64,000 nt of DNA from Lonicera japonica (Eukaryota > Streptophyta > Magnoliopsida > Dipsacales > Caprifoliaceae). The notes under the pieces were generated by a model. The model was given only the letters and a program-made list of their open reading frames with translations. It did no database searches and was not told the origin of the DNA. Location: assembly GCA_021464415.1 (NCBI GenBank), contig CM038467.1, forward strand, positions 51,007,309 to 51,071,308, read 5' to 3'. Of the stretch, positions 30,240 to 40,440 are shown in pieces; positions within the stretch are counted from its first letter, which is position 1, and each line of letters begins with the position of its first letter. Made by a program: the position numbers and the translations under genes.

Positions 30240-33200
30240 ATGGCTTCATCTTTCTATCTGTTCATGTTCATGCGTCTCCTTTTCCTACTACATACCTTTC
30301 ATCCTGTCATGGTTACCAAATCGTACTCTTCTGCGCAACCATTGTGCCACAACAATGAGTACGCTGCTTTAATACAGTTCAAGCAGAGCCTTTCACTTAG
30401 TGAAAATGCGTCTCGTGATCCTTTAGCTTATCCAAAAGTTGCATCATGGAAGCTTGGAAGGGACGGCGATTGCTGCACATGGGACGGAGTCGAATGCGAC
30501 CAAGACACCGGACACGTGATTGGCCTCGTGCTGAATAGTAGTCTTCTCTACGGTTCTATCGACTCAAATAGCAGTCTCTTCAACCTTGTTCACCTTCAAA
30601 CACTCAACCTCGCTGACAATGACTTCAACTACTCTCGAATACCATCTAAAATCGTCCGTTTTTCAATGTTGACAACCCTTAATCTCTCCTGCTCCGCGTT
30701 TTACGATCAAATCCCATCTGAGATCTCGGGGTTGTCCAAGTTGGTTTCGCTTGATCTGTCCGGAAATGATTACTCCGCTTATTACCCAAGTTTTTTGAAA
30801 CTTGAGAAGCCTGGTCTCAGAGGCCTTGTTCAAAACTTAACCAACTTGAAGGAACTCGATCTGTCTGAGGTAGATATATCTTCTCAAGTACCGGAGAACT
30901 TGGGCAATTTAACATCTTTGACGTCTCTCAGACTCAAAAACTGTGGACTCTATGGTGAATTCCCAACAGCCATATTCCACCTACCACATCTAGAAATTCT
31001 CTCTGCACGGGACAATGAGAATCTAAATGGTTCTTTGCCTGAATTTCACCGAAATAGCCCCCTTAAGATTTTAGCACTCCGCAATACAAGTTTCTCTGGT
31101 GTGCTACCGCACTCTATCGGAAATCTCAGTTCCTTGAGCATGTTGGTCCTTAGTGCTTGCCACTTCTCTGGTTACCTTCCAGCTTCACTCAATAATTTGA
31201 CTCTTCTGACGTACTTAATCCTTAGAGAAAATCAATTCAGCGGGCCAATTCCAATTTTGGAAAGCCTTTCTCAACTCACTACGTTATCACTTTCCTCAAA
31301 TAAGTGGGACGGAGGGGATCTGTTTTGGCTCGGTAAGCTAACAAAACTCACCGCGTTGGAACTTTGTCTTGCCAATCTGTCTGGTGAGATCCCGTCATCT
31401 CTTGCAAACCTCACCGAACTTGCAACAATAGACCTCCGCAATAACCAATTGGCTGGTGAAATCCCGTCTTGGCTTACAAACATAACCAAAGCAATTTACA
31501 TAGACCTTTCAAATAATCAATTTCAAGGCCAAATCCCAAGCTCATTCCCTCAACTAAAAAATCTTTTTTTTCTGAGTCTTACAAATAATAAACTCAGTGG
31601 CACGGTGGACGCCGACATTTTTCTTAGCCTAAGAAAACTTACCTGTCTCCAATTAAGTGGAAACTATATTACATTTCTCCATAACAACAAAACCAATGAT
31701 ACTTTTCCAAGTTTCATCCTTTTGTTCTTAGGCGATTGTAACATAATAGAGTTCCCTCATTTCCTACGCTTTCAAGATGAACTAGAGGCACTAATCCTTG
31801 CTGGTAACAAAATTCGCGGCAAAATACCAGAGTGGGTGTCTAATATGTCCAAAGAAACCCTTGTTACAATAGACTTAACGTATAACAAGCTGGAAGGGTT
31901 TGAGCAGCTCCCAGAAGTTCTTCCATGGGTTAACCTGGGTACACTAGACCTTAGTAATAACATGCTACAAGGACCACTCCCAATTCCATCACTTAAAATA
32001 TTTATTTACCGAGTATCATCCAATTTATTGACTGGAGAAATTCCTTCATCCTTCTGCGGCATGAGTGATGTTCAAACACTTGATTTCTCTAATAACAACA
32101 TGCATGGCACCATTCCTCCTTGTTTGGGAAACCTAAGTTCAATGGTAGTACTAGATCTCAAGGGCAACAAATTCTCAGGAAGCATTCTTCAAACATATAG
32201 AGAAGGAAACAATTTAAGGATGATTGATTTAAGTCAAAATCTATTGGAGGGGCAGATACCGAGATCATTGGCAAATTGTATAAACCTTGAGATTCTTGAT
32301 CTTGGAGACAACCATATAGAGGACACTTTCCCCTCTTGGTTAGGAGCTCTTCCAAGGTTGAGGATTCTTATCTTGCGGTCCAACATGTTCCATGGTGCAG
32401 TAGAGGGTCCCATAATGAATGATGATTTCCCTGAATTGCGGATTATTGACCTCTCTAACAATGGCTTTACTGGTAAGTTGCCTGTAGGCTGGAGCGCAAT
32501 GAAAATTGCTCATGTAGACCAAGTAGCTTATTTGAAGGCAAACATAACCAGTATAATACAGGGGACAAAATGGACTGAACTCTTTGATTACACAATGACC
32601 ATAACAACCAAATCCATAAAAACCAATTATAAGAAGATCCTCAATGTCTTCTTTGTCGTCGATCTCTCTAGCAACAAATTCAAGGGACAGATTCCACATT
32701 CTATTGGAAGCTTGAAGGGGCTTCAGTCACTCAACCTTTCGAACAATGACCTTATTGGTCCCATCCCACCATCTTTGGGGCAACTTTCACTTCTTGAATC
32801 ATTAGACCTTTCTCAAAATAAGCTCTCAGGGGAGATCCCTACACAATTGGTGCATCTAAATTTTCTTGCTGTCCTATTTCTGTCCTATAACAATCTCAGT
32901 GGCCCCGTGCCAAAAGGAAAACAATTTGATACATTTCAGAATGATTCCTATGTGGGGAATTCAGCTCTCTGTGGAGAGCCTTTATCCATGAGATGTGGAG
33001 ATCGAGGGACAACACTGCCTTTGACCATTGAACAAGGTGATGATTCTGAGTTTCCTAGTGGAGTAGATTGGATTGTACTATGCTTGGGACTTGGAAGTGG
33101 ACTAGTGGTGGGGTTGATCAGTGGTCGTATTTTAGCCACAAGGAATCGTGAATGGTTTGTGGAGAAATTTGGAAGGAAGAAAGCAAATGGGAGAAGGTAG
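30240..33200 (+). CDS. LRR receptor-like protein (Cf/RLP type), intact
   Basis: Encodes a 986-residue membrane receptor of the plant RLP class, cell-surface proteins that sense apoplastic ligands and, lacking a kinase, usually signal with SOBIR1/BAK1-type kinases. Visible in order: a hydrophobic signal peptide (1 to about 28); LRRNT domain starting P-L-C (34-36) with the C-C-T-W-D-G-V-E-C signature (about 78-86); about 27-30 extracellular LRRs with repeated L-x-x-L-x-L-x-x-N-x-x-x-G-x-I-P; a non-LRR island (about 748-803, ending before F-F-V-V-D-L-S-S-N-K-F-K-G-Q-I-P); four final LRRs; a Cys-containing cap (S-A-L-C-G-E-P-L); a short acidic stretch; one TM helix (about 944-966) with G-x-x-x-G spacing; and a basic ~20-residue tail. 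The ATG at 30240 is preferred: good context, starts the signal peptide. The frame is open upstream to 30129, with an in-frame ATG at 30189 that would bury the signal peptide. Single exon, usual for the family. Defence versus developmental role cannot be told. Confidence 0.93.
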   Translation: MASSFYLFMFMRLLFLLHTFHPVMVTKSYSSAQPLCHNNEYAALIQFKQSLSLSENASRDPLAYPKVASWKLGRDGDCCTWDGVECDQDTGHVIGLVLNSSLLYGSIDSNSSLFNLVHLQTLNLADNDFNYSRIPSKIVRFSMLTTLNLSCSAFYDQIPSEISGLSKLVSLDLSGNDYSAYYPSFLKLEKPGLRGLVQNLTNLKELDLSEVDISSQVPENLGNLTSLTSLRLKNCGLYGEFPTAIFHLPHLEILSARDNENLNGSLPEFHRNSPLKILALRNTSFSGVLPHSIGNLSSLSMLVLSACHFSGYLPASLNNLTLLTYLILRENQFSGPIPILESLSQLTTLSLSSNKWDGGDLFWLGKLTKLTALELCLANLSGEIPSSLANLTELATIDLRNNQLAGEIPSWLTNITKAIYIDLSNNQFQGQIPSSFPQLKNLFFLSLTNNKLSGTVDADIFLSLRKLTCLQLSGNYITFLHNNKTNDTFPSFILLFLGDCNIIEFPHFLRFQDELEALILAGNKIRGKIPEWVSNMSKETLVTIDLTYNKLEGFEQLPEVLPWVNLGTLDLSNNMLQGPLPIPSLKIFIYRVSSNLLTGEIPSSFCGMSDVQTLDFSNNNMHGTIPPCLGNLSSMVVLDLKGNKFSGSILQTYREGNNLRMIDLSQNLLEGQIPRSLANCINLEILDLGDNHIEDTFPSWLGALPRLRILILRSNMFHGAVEGPIMNDDFPELRIIDLSNNGFTGKLPVGWSAMKIAHVDQVAYLKANITSIIQGTKWTELFDYTMTITTKSIKTNYKKILNVFFVVDLSSNKFKGQIPHSIGSLKGLQSLNLSNNDLIGPIPPSLGQLSLLESLDLSQNKLSGEIPTQLVHLNFLAVLFLSYNNLSGPVPKGKQFDTFQNDSYVGNSALCGEPLSMRCGDRGTTLPLTIEQGDDSEFPSGVDWIVLCLGLGSGLVVGLISGRILATRNREWFVEKFGRKKANGRR

Positions 33201-33264
33201 AGAAATAGGGTACAATTAAGTTGAATTCTTTCTTAATTTCAGCAGCAGCTTGTTGGGCTTTTAG

Positions 33265-33270
33265 AATAAA
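33265..33270 (+). terminator. Poly(A) signal candidate for RLP
   Basis: AATAAA 62 bases after the stop codon, followed by T-rich sequence. Plant poly(A) signals are loose, so this is only a candidate. Confidence 0.4.
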
Positions 33271-35355
33271 AGGTAATTTCTCCATTATGAATGAAGAAAG
33301 TAGAGTGTATACTTGTAATTGGATTCTACAGGTTGTGGCCTATGTTTACGTCATACTTTTGTTTATATACAACTGTTTTATGCAGTGAAGATGTGCTTGT
33401 TCGAATATCTATTGCGTATTGTTGTACAAGTAGGCCTACTTGGACCAAAATGGGCTTACACAGTAACCAATTTTATTATGGTTTATTTAGTGCATCTAAT
33501 GGGTATGTGCATCTAACGGTTTATTATGGTTTATTTAGGGTTATGGTCTTCTCTAGTCATATCATTATATGCTATTTTCCTTTTCCTCAACTTTGAGAGA
33601 GATCCCATTGAGCACTTTAGAATTGTGATGGCGAAGACCAAAAAACTATAAAGCTGTCACCCTATATGTCGAAAATTTAGAACTCACGAATTTATAATTT
33701 TTTTTAGCATCGCTATATTATTTAACATGTAGATTAATATTATGTGAAAGCAAAATGATTATGTGAAAGAAATTTATTGTCCTTAAGCATAATTAATGAA
33801 GTCTAAATTTGATTCTTAAAAAAAACTATAAATTTTGGTTTGATAACAAATAAAATTACCTTAGTAATAGCATTCAGGATTTAAGATGACAAAATATTCA
33901 TCCCAAAAAAGTTTGACCAACCATAACCGTAAGGTTGCTATTTCTTTTTTAATTGTGGTAAGCCCGGATATCTTTTAAAATAAATACAATTTGAGTTATG
34001 TCCCGCTTAAGTACATGTAAATATAGCATGTTAAACTCAAACAAACCCATATATATGATGAAGGAGAGCCGTGGCAATGTCCAAAAGGACCTAATAATAA
34101 CGCGTTTCAAAGATAGTTAGGTTCAGTCATATAGTAAATGTAGCATCTTCGAATTTTCATATTTAAAGCTCTCTTCAACCTTGGATTAATGTTAGAATTG
34201 TTATATTTTTTGGCAGGCCAAGATTGAATTTGACACAACTCGCTCCAAAACTGACCATTAACCATCGTTATACAACTTTCAGTGCTAATATTATGTGACT
34301 ATCTAAACTAATGTCTAAATTAACTGTTCAGATTTGATTTAAGTTTTTATGTTTGAATCCAATGGCTCAAAAACTCTTAACTGATTCTTTATATTTTCAT
34401 TTGACAGCTCACATGTTTATGTGATAACAAATGTGTATTTATCTCTTAATTAATTTTAATTTATGTGATAAACTAAAAAACTATTTATGTCCTAATTAAT
34501 TTTGATTTGTGTAGCATATTTCTATAATAACTAAACAAGTATTTATTAGTTAACTAATCACTATTGATTATTGAAGTGTTTAGAACTGTAATAAATAAAT
34601 AAATAAATAATCGAATAACTTAAATTAGAATTAAAATTTAGTTTTTTTAGAATATTAGGTATGTATGAATAGTTTTGTTACTAAAATGACTTCTTTAGTT
34701 ATATTTGTCCCTACCATTATTCAATTATTAGGCATGTATGAGTAGTTTTTATTATCAATTATTTATTGATATTTTAACATTTGGTTATATTAAATTCACT
34801 GTAAGTTTTAATTACTTAAAATTATTTATATTTCGTATTATAAATAGTAAAAATTATTTTTTCGAATGTAAGAATTATAACTTTTAACACCCTTTTATTT
34901 ATAAAAAAACAAAAATAAAGGGCATCATGTCATATATACATTAACAACTACATTAATTGTTAATCATTAAAAAATTTAGATCTCACAAATTTATTTATTT
35001 ATCTCTCAGGATTAAAGTAGTGATATTTACAATATCAGTTTGTTTGAAGAAAAAAATATAATTAATTATAAAAAATGATAAAAATAAATAAATAATAAAT
35101 AAGTTAATTGTAGGTGATAAGGGCATATCCAAAACTTAGAGTAAATCTAATATTATATTTATTATTTTTTTAAAATAGAATAATAATAGTTTATTTTCTC
35201 TGGAAACAAATTCTAATTTTTAAATATTATGTTGATCTAAATATAAACATATTAATTTAAACTTATTTAATTATTCTCTTGACATAAGTTTATCCTATAT
35301 GTGATTAGCAATTTCAAAATTTTAAAAATCGAAAAAATAAAAAAACTAATGAAAA
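33271..35355. other. No gene; AT-rich non-coding
   Basis: Downstream of the RLP. ORFs at 33291-33596 are short and resemble nothing known. The rest is very AT-rich with an AAAT-type run near 34590-34610. Confidence 0.5.
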
Positions 35356-35358
35356 TAT

Positions 35359-35894
35359 ACAAGGTTGTCTTCTTTTCACAAACTTTTGAAATCATATGAT
35401 TTGATAAATCATAAGATTTAAAAATTTGATCTAAAAATCTCATAATTTTCAATTTAGGTGTTTTTAAAACAAAATTAGAAAATTTTAAAATAGAGTAGTA
35501 TAAGTTGGGTTTAAGTAAGATTTTTATACATTTAGGTATTTTAGTTTGAGAGAAAAGTCTTACTAACCAATAATAGGGGGAGAGATAAAATTAAAATGAG
35601 ATTAATAAAATGATAAAATTAAAAAGAGATTAATAAGATTTAAACTATGGCGATTCCAAAATCCGACCAATAGTAAAGAAAAGATAAGATTAAAAAGAGA
35701 TTGATCAAATTTAAACTCTAGGGATTCCAAAATCCCAACATTTTGAGCAGATTTTGAAATCACGTGATTTACATGATTTCAAAATTTGGCGAAATTTAAA
35801 ATATGAAAATTTATCCCAAAATAACACTATTAAATTATATAAATCACATAATTTTTGAAATATTATTTGAAAATCATGCGAAAAGAACGTACCA
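35359..35894. repeat. Possible TIR element (AT-rich MITE)
   Basis: The left end, GGTTGTCTTCTTTTCACA with GAAATCATATGATTTGATAAATCA, is roughly mirrored by the reverse complement of the right end, GGTACGTTCTTTTCGCAT with ATTATGTGATTTATATAA. The inside has a tandem duplication (AAAAAGAGATTAAT-A-ATTTAAACT...ATTCCAAAATCC, about 35600-35740). Confidence 0.4.
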
Positions 35895-35998
35895 TAAATG
35901 GATTATGTTGAGATTAACTTTATTTACGAAAATCATGCGAGGGTTTTAAAGAACGTACCATAAATGGAAATTATGTTGAGATTAACTTTATTAATTGA
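35876..35998 (+). repeat. Two-copy tandem duplication (~60 bp)
   Basis: AATCATGCGA...AAGAACGTACC, then ATAAATGG--ATTATGTTGAG and ATTAACTTTATT, occurs twice with a period of about 60 bp. It spans the right end of the possible TIR element. Confidence 0.7.
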
Positions 35999-37078
35999 CG
36001 GAAAGTCAATAGCTTAAGTTTAGGGTTTTAAAGCCATATTTATTTGAAAAAACTAAATATATCTAAAAATTATAATTAATTGAAACTATACTTAACCAAA
36101 AGCATATTTATTTAAATATAACTTATAAACATTAAATTAAAATCTCTACCCTATCCTTACCCCTATATATACTTATAAACATTAAATTACTCTTCCTCTC
36201 CTTACCCCTTGTAATTAGATGAGTATTTTAAAGAAAAATGTTATATTTCAGCAAAGTTAAGACAAATTGACAGAATTTACGTGAACACGAACTTAAGCCA
36301 TTTAGCACCCAAACTTTTTTGGATTATAAAATTAAAAAGAAGGAGTCCGTCCCATATTGGGGTTTGCTTAGTGGAAAACCTGTCGAATTATGCAATTTTC
36401 CAACCCTAATTATAATGGAAGTGCAATTAGATAGACTTAATTTACTCTACTACTATTTGAATAAAAGATATACAATTACTTTTCTAAAATTTGGTTAGGA
36501 TTAAAAATTAAAATTAATTCCATAGGGGAAATTTAATTCCTTTTATTTTCAAATTAAGATTATACTACTACTTTTTTAGGATAATGTTAAAATTAATTTA
36601 TCTAAAAAATAGAAAAATTGGAATAAGAACTCTTAATATGAATAAAAAACTAATTAAAATTATGAGTAATTATAGATATAAAAAATTTAATAATAAACAT
36701 GATTTTAGATAGTATCACCAATAATTATATATGTACAATCAAATTGTTCCCTATGTACTAGCATTAGCTAGTATGTTTATAATTTAGGATACTTGTGGAC
36801 AAATTGACAAATAATATTAAATATTAAATAATTCGCATACACATAATAAATATATATTGTTATATATTATCGGTTTCGGATTCGGATTTGTTTGGTTAAT
36901 CTAATGGCTAGAATCCAAAACTAAACCAATTCAATTAATTTTATAGATTTAATCAAGCCAATTTAATAAGAACTGATTAATTCGGTTTATTGGGCTGCCC
37001 ACAATTAATTTAACGTTGACCATCAAATCAATTTGATTTCTCTTACTTGAGTCATGTGTATAAGTTTTGCTCCCCGTT
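35999..37078. other. Non-coding; 36770-37050 repeats 27.5 kb
   Basis: No gene. The distal part is the second copy of the dispersed repeat described at 27470-27830. Confidence 0.5.
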
Positions 37079-38800
37079 GTATGCAAGATTAGAGTTTGTA
37101 TTTATATGTTTAAGCCCAAAATGTTGTTGATATTACTTATATAAAACAATTTGAAGGGGGCTAATAGATTGTAGTATGTTTATAACGATGTTGAGTAGTG
37201 ATGTACATGGATTATTCAAAGGTGGATTAAGGTATAGGTCCATGTGGAGCAAAGGTGGATCTGAGTTAGTCCAAGATAGACCCAAAGGTGGATTGCTTTG
37301 ATGTAAGGTGTAAATTGTTAAAAATAGTTAGCTCAAATCGTTGATCCCACATGAACCATGCACATAGTAACAAGACATTTTAAGAAAAAATCCACACCAG
37401 TGGCCCAAAGGTGTTTAAGTTGAGAACAATATTGTTACTATGTGCGTGAATCGGTGGGTTCATTCAGTTCCGTGAGCCCAACCCATGTGTCGGTGAGCAT
37501 AATAGGTGGTGAGGGAGAGAAAATACAAGCAATTGTTTTTTCTATATGAAAGTAATTAACATGAAAACAAACTAAAAATAAGCAAACAAAGAAAGGTCTG
37601 CAATTACTGCTTGTTGTTTTTTTGTTATTTTTATATTGGTAAAATCTCATTGTATGCAAGATTAGAGTTTGTATTTGTATGTTTGATTCCAAAATGTTAT
37701 TAATATTACTTATAGAAAACAATTTGAAGGGCCAATAAAGTGTAACATGTTTATAATGATGTTGAGTGGTGATCTACATGGATTATTCAAAGGTGGATTA
37801 AGGTATAGGTCCAAGTGGAGCAAAGGTAGATCGGAGTTAGTCCAAGGTAGACCCAAAGGTGGATGGCTTTGATGCAAGGTAGAGATTTTTGAGAATAGTC
37901 GGCTCAAACCATTGATCCCACATGAACCATGCATATAGTAACGAGACATTTTAAGATGAAAACCCACACATGTGGCATAAAGGTGTTTAAGTTGAGGACA
38001 ATATCATTAATATATGCGCGGACTGGTGGGTTAAGTTGGTACCCTGGGCCCAACCCAGTTGCCGGAAAGCACAACAGGTGTGGGGGTTTGGGGGGTGGGG
38101 GAGGGGGGGGGGGGATACAAGCATAATTTATTTATTTATTTTGATGTAAAAGTAACTAACATGAAAACAGTCAAAATAAGCTAAATGAGAAAGACCTGCA
38201 ATTATTGCTTGTTGTTTGTTTCCTTATTTTTATACTATAAATCCCGTTATTTGAAAGATTAAAGTTTGTATTTATATGTTTAAGCCCAAAATGTAATTAA
38301 TATTACTTATTAAAAACAATTTGAAGGTGCCAATAAAGTGTAACATGTTTATACATAACAACATAATAGTATGAATACCCAAAATTTCAAAAATCTAATG
38401 GTAAATTGTGACCTAAAAGTGTTTAAGTTGAGGACAATATCATTACTAAGTGTGCGACAGGTTCTGGTTAGTGCCCTAGGCCCCGGGGGATGGATACAAG
38501 CTCATTTGTTTGTCTTCTTCTTCTTCTTTTTTCTTTTTTTTTTTTTGTAATTAACAAGAAAACAAACTCAAAATAAGTTAACCAAGGAAAACCTGCAATT
38601 GTTGGATTTTTTTTTCTTATTTTTATACTGGTAAATCCCGTTGTATGTATGATAGAGTTTGCATTTATATGTTTAAGCACAAAACGTTATTACTATTACT
38701 TATAAAAAAACAATTTGATGGGGCCAATAAAGTGTAACTTGTTTATACATAATAAAATAATAATATTACTACTCAAAATTTCAAAAATTTAAAGAGTACT
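37079..38800 (+). repeat. Tandem array of ~0.4-0.6-kb units
   Basis: The unit start (GCAAGATTAGAGTTTGTATT, TTATATGTTTAAGCCCAAAA) recurs near 37083, 37657, 38258 (diverged) and 38647 (diverged). Units 1 and 2 are about 575 and 600 bp. Unit 3 is about 390 bp, having lost its middle. Unit 4 is a ~150-bp stub. Units 1-2 share GATTATTCAAAGGTGGATTA, GATCCCACATGAACCATGCA and AGGTGTTTAAGTTGAG. No ORF is conserved between the units. Confidence 0.75.
38082..38114 (+). other. G-rich tract with G-quadruplex pattern
   Basis: Four or more G-runs (5, 6, 5 and 12 G) separated by TTT, T and A, inside tandem unit 2. The corresponding place in unit 1 (about 37508-37520) is only moderately G-rich, so the tract expanded in unit 2. 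Confidence 0.7.
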
Positions 38801-39690
38801 CCGCAAATTTTCAAAAATCTCTCAAGGCCTGGGTGCCCCTTCCATGTGCTGCTATCAATATTAAGGATGGGAGTGCAAACATTATTCATGATAATAATAT
38901 TCGATCATTCCTTCACTTTCACACCATTTCCATTGCTGATGAGAATACAATTCTTCTGACTATGTCTTCATCTTTGGGGGTATTTACTAAGACTTCTAAT
39001 GCAATGCTAATATATACTATGGCCTAGCCCCCAAGTCACATTCTTAATGTGTATGCACTTGTTGGCTTCCATCACCAATATGCTATAACAAACTAGATCT
39101 TTATTAGGCTATTTTTCTATAAGTTTATCCCATTAATTTTAAAATATTATACAGTTAAAATATATAATGTTTAAGAATTAATTATTTAATTATTGTGTGG
39201 CCCACATAATCAACTTATTTTAATATTTATTGATTTATTAAGATAATAAATAAATAATAAGAAAATGGCAAAGTCTTGAAGTCTACAGTTTTATTTATTT
39301 AACTATTTGGGATAAACCTCTATTTGTTAGAGATTATTAATAAATATCTCTAGTCAATTAGAGATAAGCATCCACCAACCCACTTTGATGGAAGGTGGGT
39401 GTTATAGATAGATATATAATTGGATCATCTCTCTGCCTATAATTATTTGTAGCATTCTATCAGTTACGTATTCCAAAATTACGATATGACACATAAGCGT
39501 ATAGTCCAATGGAGAGAATCCAAATCCCAATGTTTTAAATGCTGCCATCAATGTATTCATCAATTGGTATGGCTATCGACTAAGGTTACTAAATCATTCC
39601 AATTAAATTATAAACATAGAATCATGTTACTTTAAGATCCGTATGTTAATTTGTATAGATGCATGAATGCTATATCTTGATGAGTTCAAG
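38801..39690. other. No recognised gene
   Basis: A 64-codon ORF at 38833-39027 has no family resemblance. The rest is AT-rich. Confidence 0.4.
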
Positions 39691-39837
39691 GATAGCACCG
39701 GAGCTGGATTATGGAGTGAAGACTATGCAGACCCCATCCGGGTTCCAAGTGGTCCAATCATCCGAGCCAAAGCAAGGAATATGAATGAAGCACTCATGAT
39801 CATGGTCCAAGAGTTAATGAATAAAGCTGGTGCTTAA
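39691..39837 (+). pseudogene. Ty3/gypsy pol C-terminal tail fragment
   Basis: A 48-codon open frame ending at TAA 39835-39837 contains D-P-I-R-V-P-S-G-P-I-I-R-A-K-A-R and then a helical N-E-A-L-M-I-M-V-Q-E-L. This is the conserved end of many plant gypsy polyproteins (P-I-x-x-P-x-G-P-I/V-T-R-A-R-A-K type). No RT or integrase precedes it. An LTR of the family also seen at 25.3 kb follows. Confidence 0.7.
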
Positions 39838-40425
39838 TTGGAAAAGTATTCAAGGAGATGAAGAACAAGAATGGAGAATAATGCTTAGCCAAGAAGATGT
39901 GGAATCAAACGTCGAGAACACTGCAAACACACTTTTGCAGTGAAACAATTTTATGGCATTTTATTATTATTTTATTTTTGCATTGCTTAAAGTCCAAGGA
40001 TTATGAATAATTATTATTTAGAGTTATGGGTCTGGTAAGAGTGTATTAGGCTTATTTTAGCGTATTCATCATTTCTCGAATTGGACTTGGGTTAGGAATG
40101 TTTTCTTTTCGTTTTAGGGTTATTTTTTTTCTCCTATTTAAAGGAGATTACTCTATTTTTTTAAGGCAACTTTTCATTAATCAAAATTGAGTTCTTATTT
40201 CGAACTTGTTGAACAATTTGAATTAACTTTAATTCGTATTGTTCTTCACATATCAATCAATACTCCACCAATTGGTTGTGGCGTCTTCGACTTATACCAA
40301 GGTTCAATTTTTGCATTCAAGGGTTGGGTTTAGGTTTCTGTCTTCCATCTTTCGAAGAATTCCAAGGTTCTTGCTACATTCGCAATTATGTTTGTATTGA
40401 GATCTATGAAAAATTAAATTTGCAT
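39838..40425 (+). repeat. Gypsy LTR following the pol tail
   Basis: Homologous to 25275-25806 and 48792-49330: CTTAAAGTCCAA-GATTAT, TTATTATTTAGAGT, GGCTTATTTTAG, CCTATTTAAAGGAGAT, CGAACTTGTTGAACAA, CAATTGGTTGTGGCGTCTT, ATACCAAGGTTC and TTGGGTTTAGGTTT. Near 39915 lies a 9-bp perfect stem (CACTGCAAA...TTTGCAGTG). The exact start is not fixed. Confidence 0.65.
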
Positions 40426-40427
40426 GC

Positions 40428-40440
40428 GGTATCAAAGCAG
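40428..40440 (+). other. Primer-binding-site-like sequence (tRNA-iMet type)
   Basis: GGTATCAAAGCAG, one base from the usual GGTATCAGAGCAG, directly after the LTR. A PBS after an LTR that itself follows a pol tail implies a recombined, tandem-type arrangement. Confidence 0.55.
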
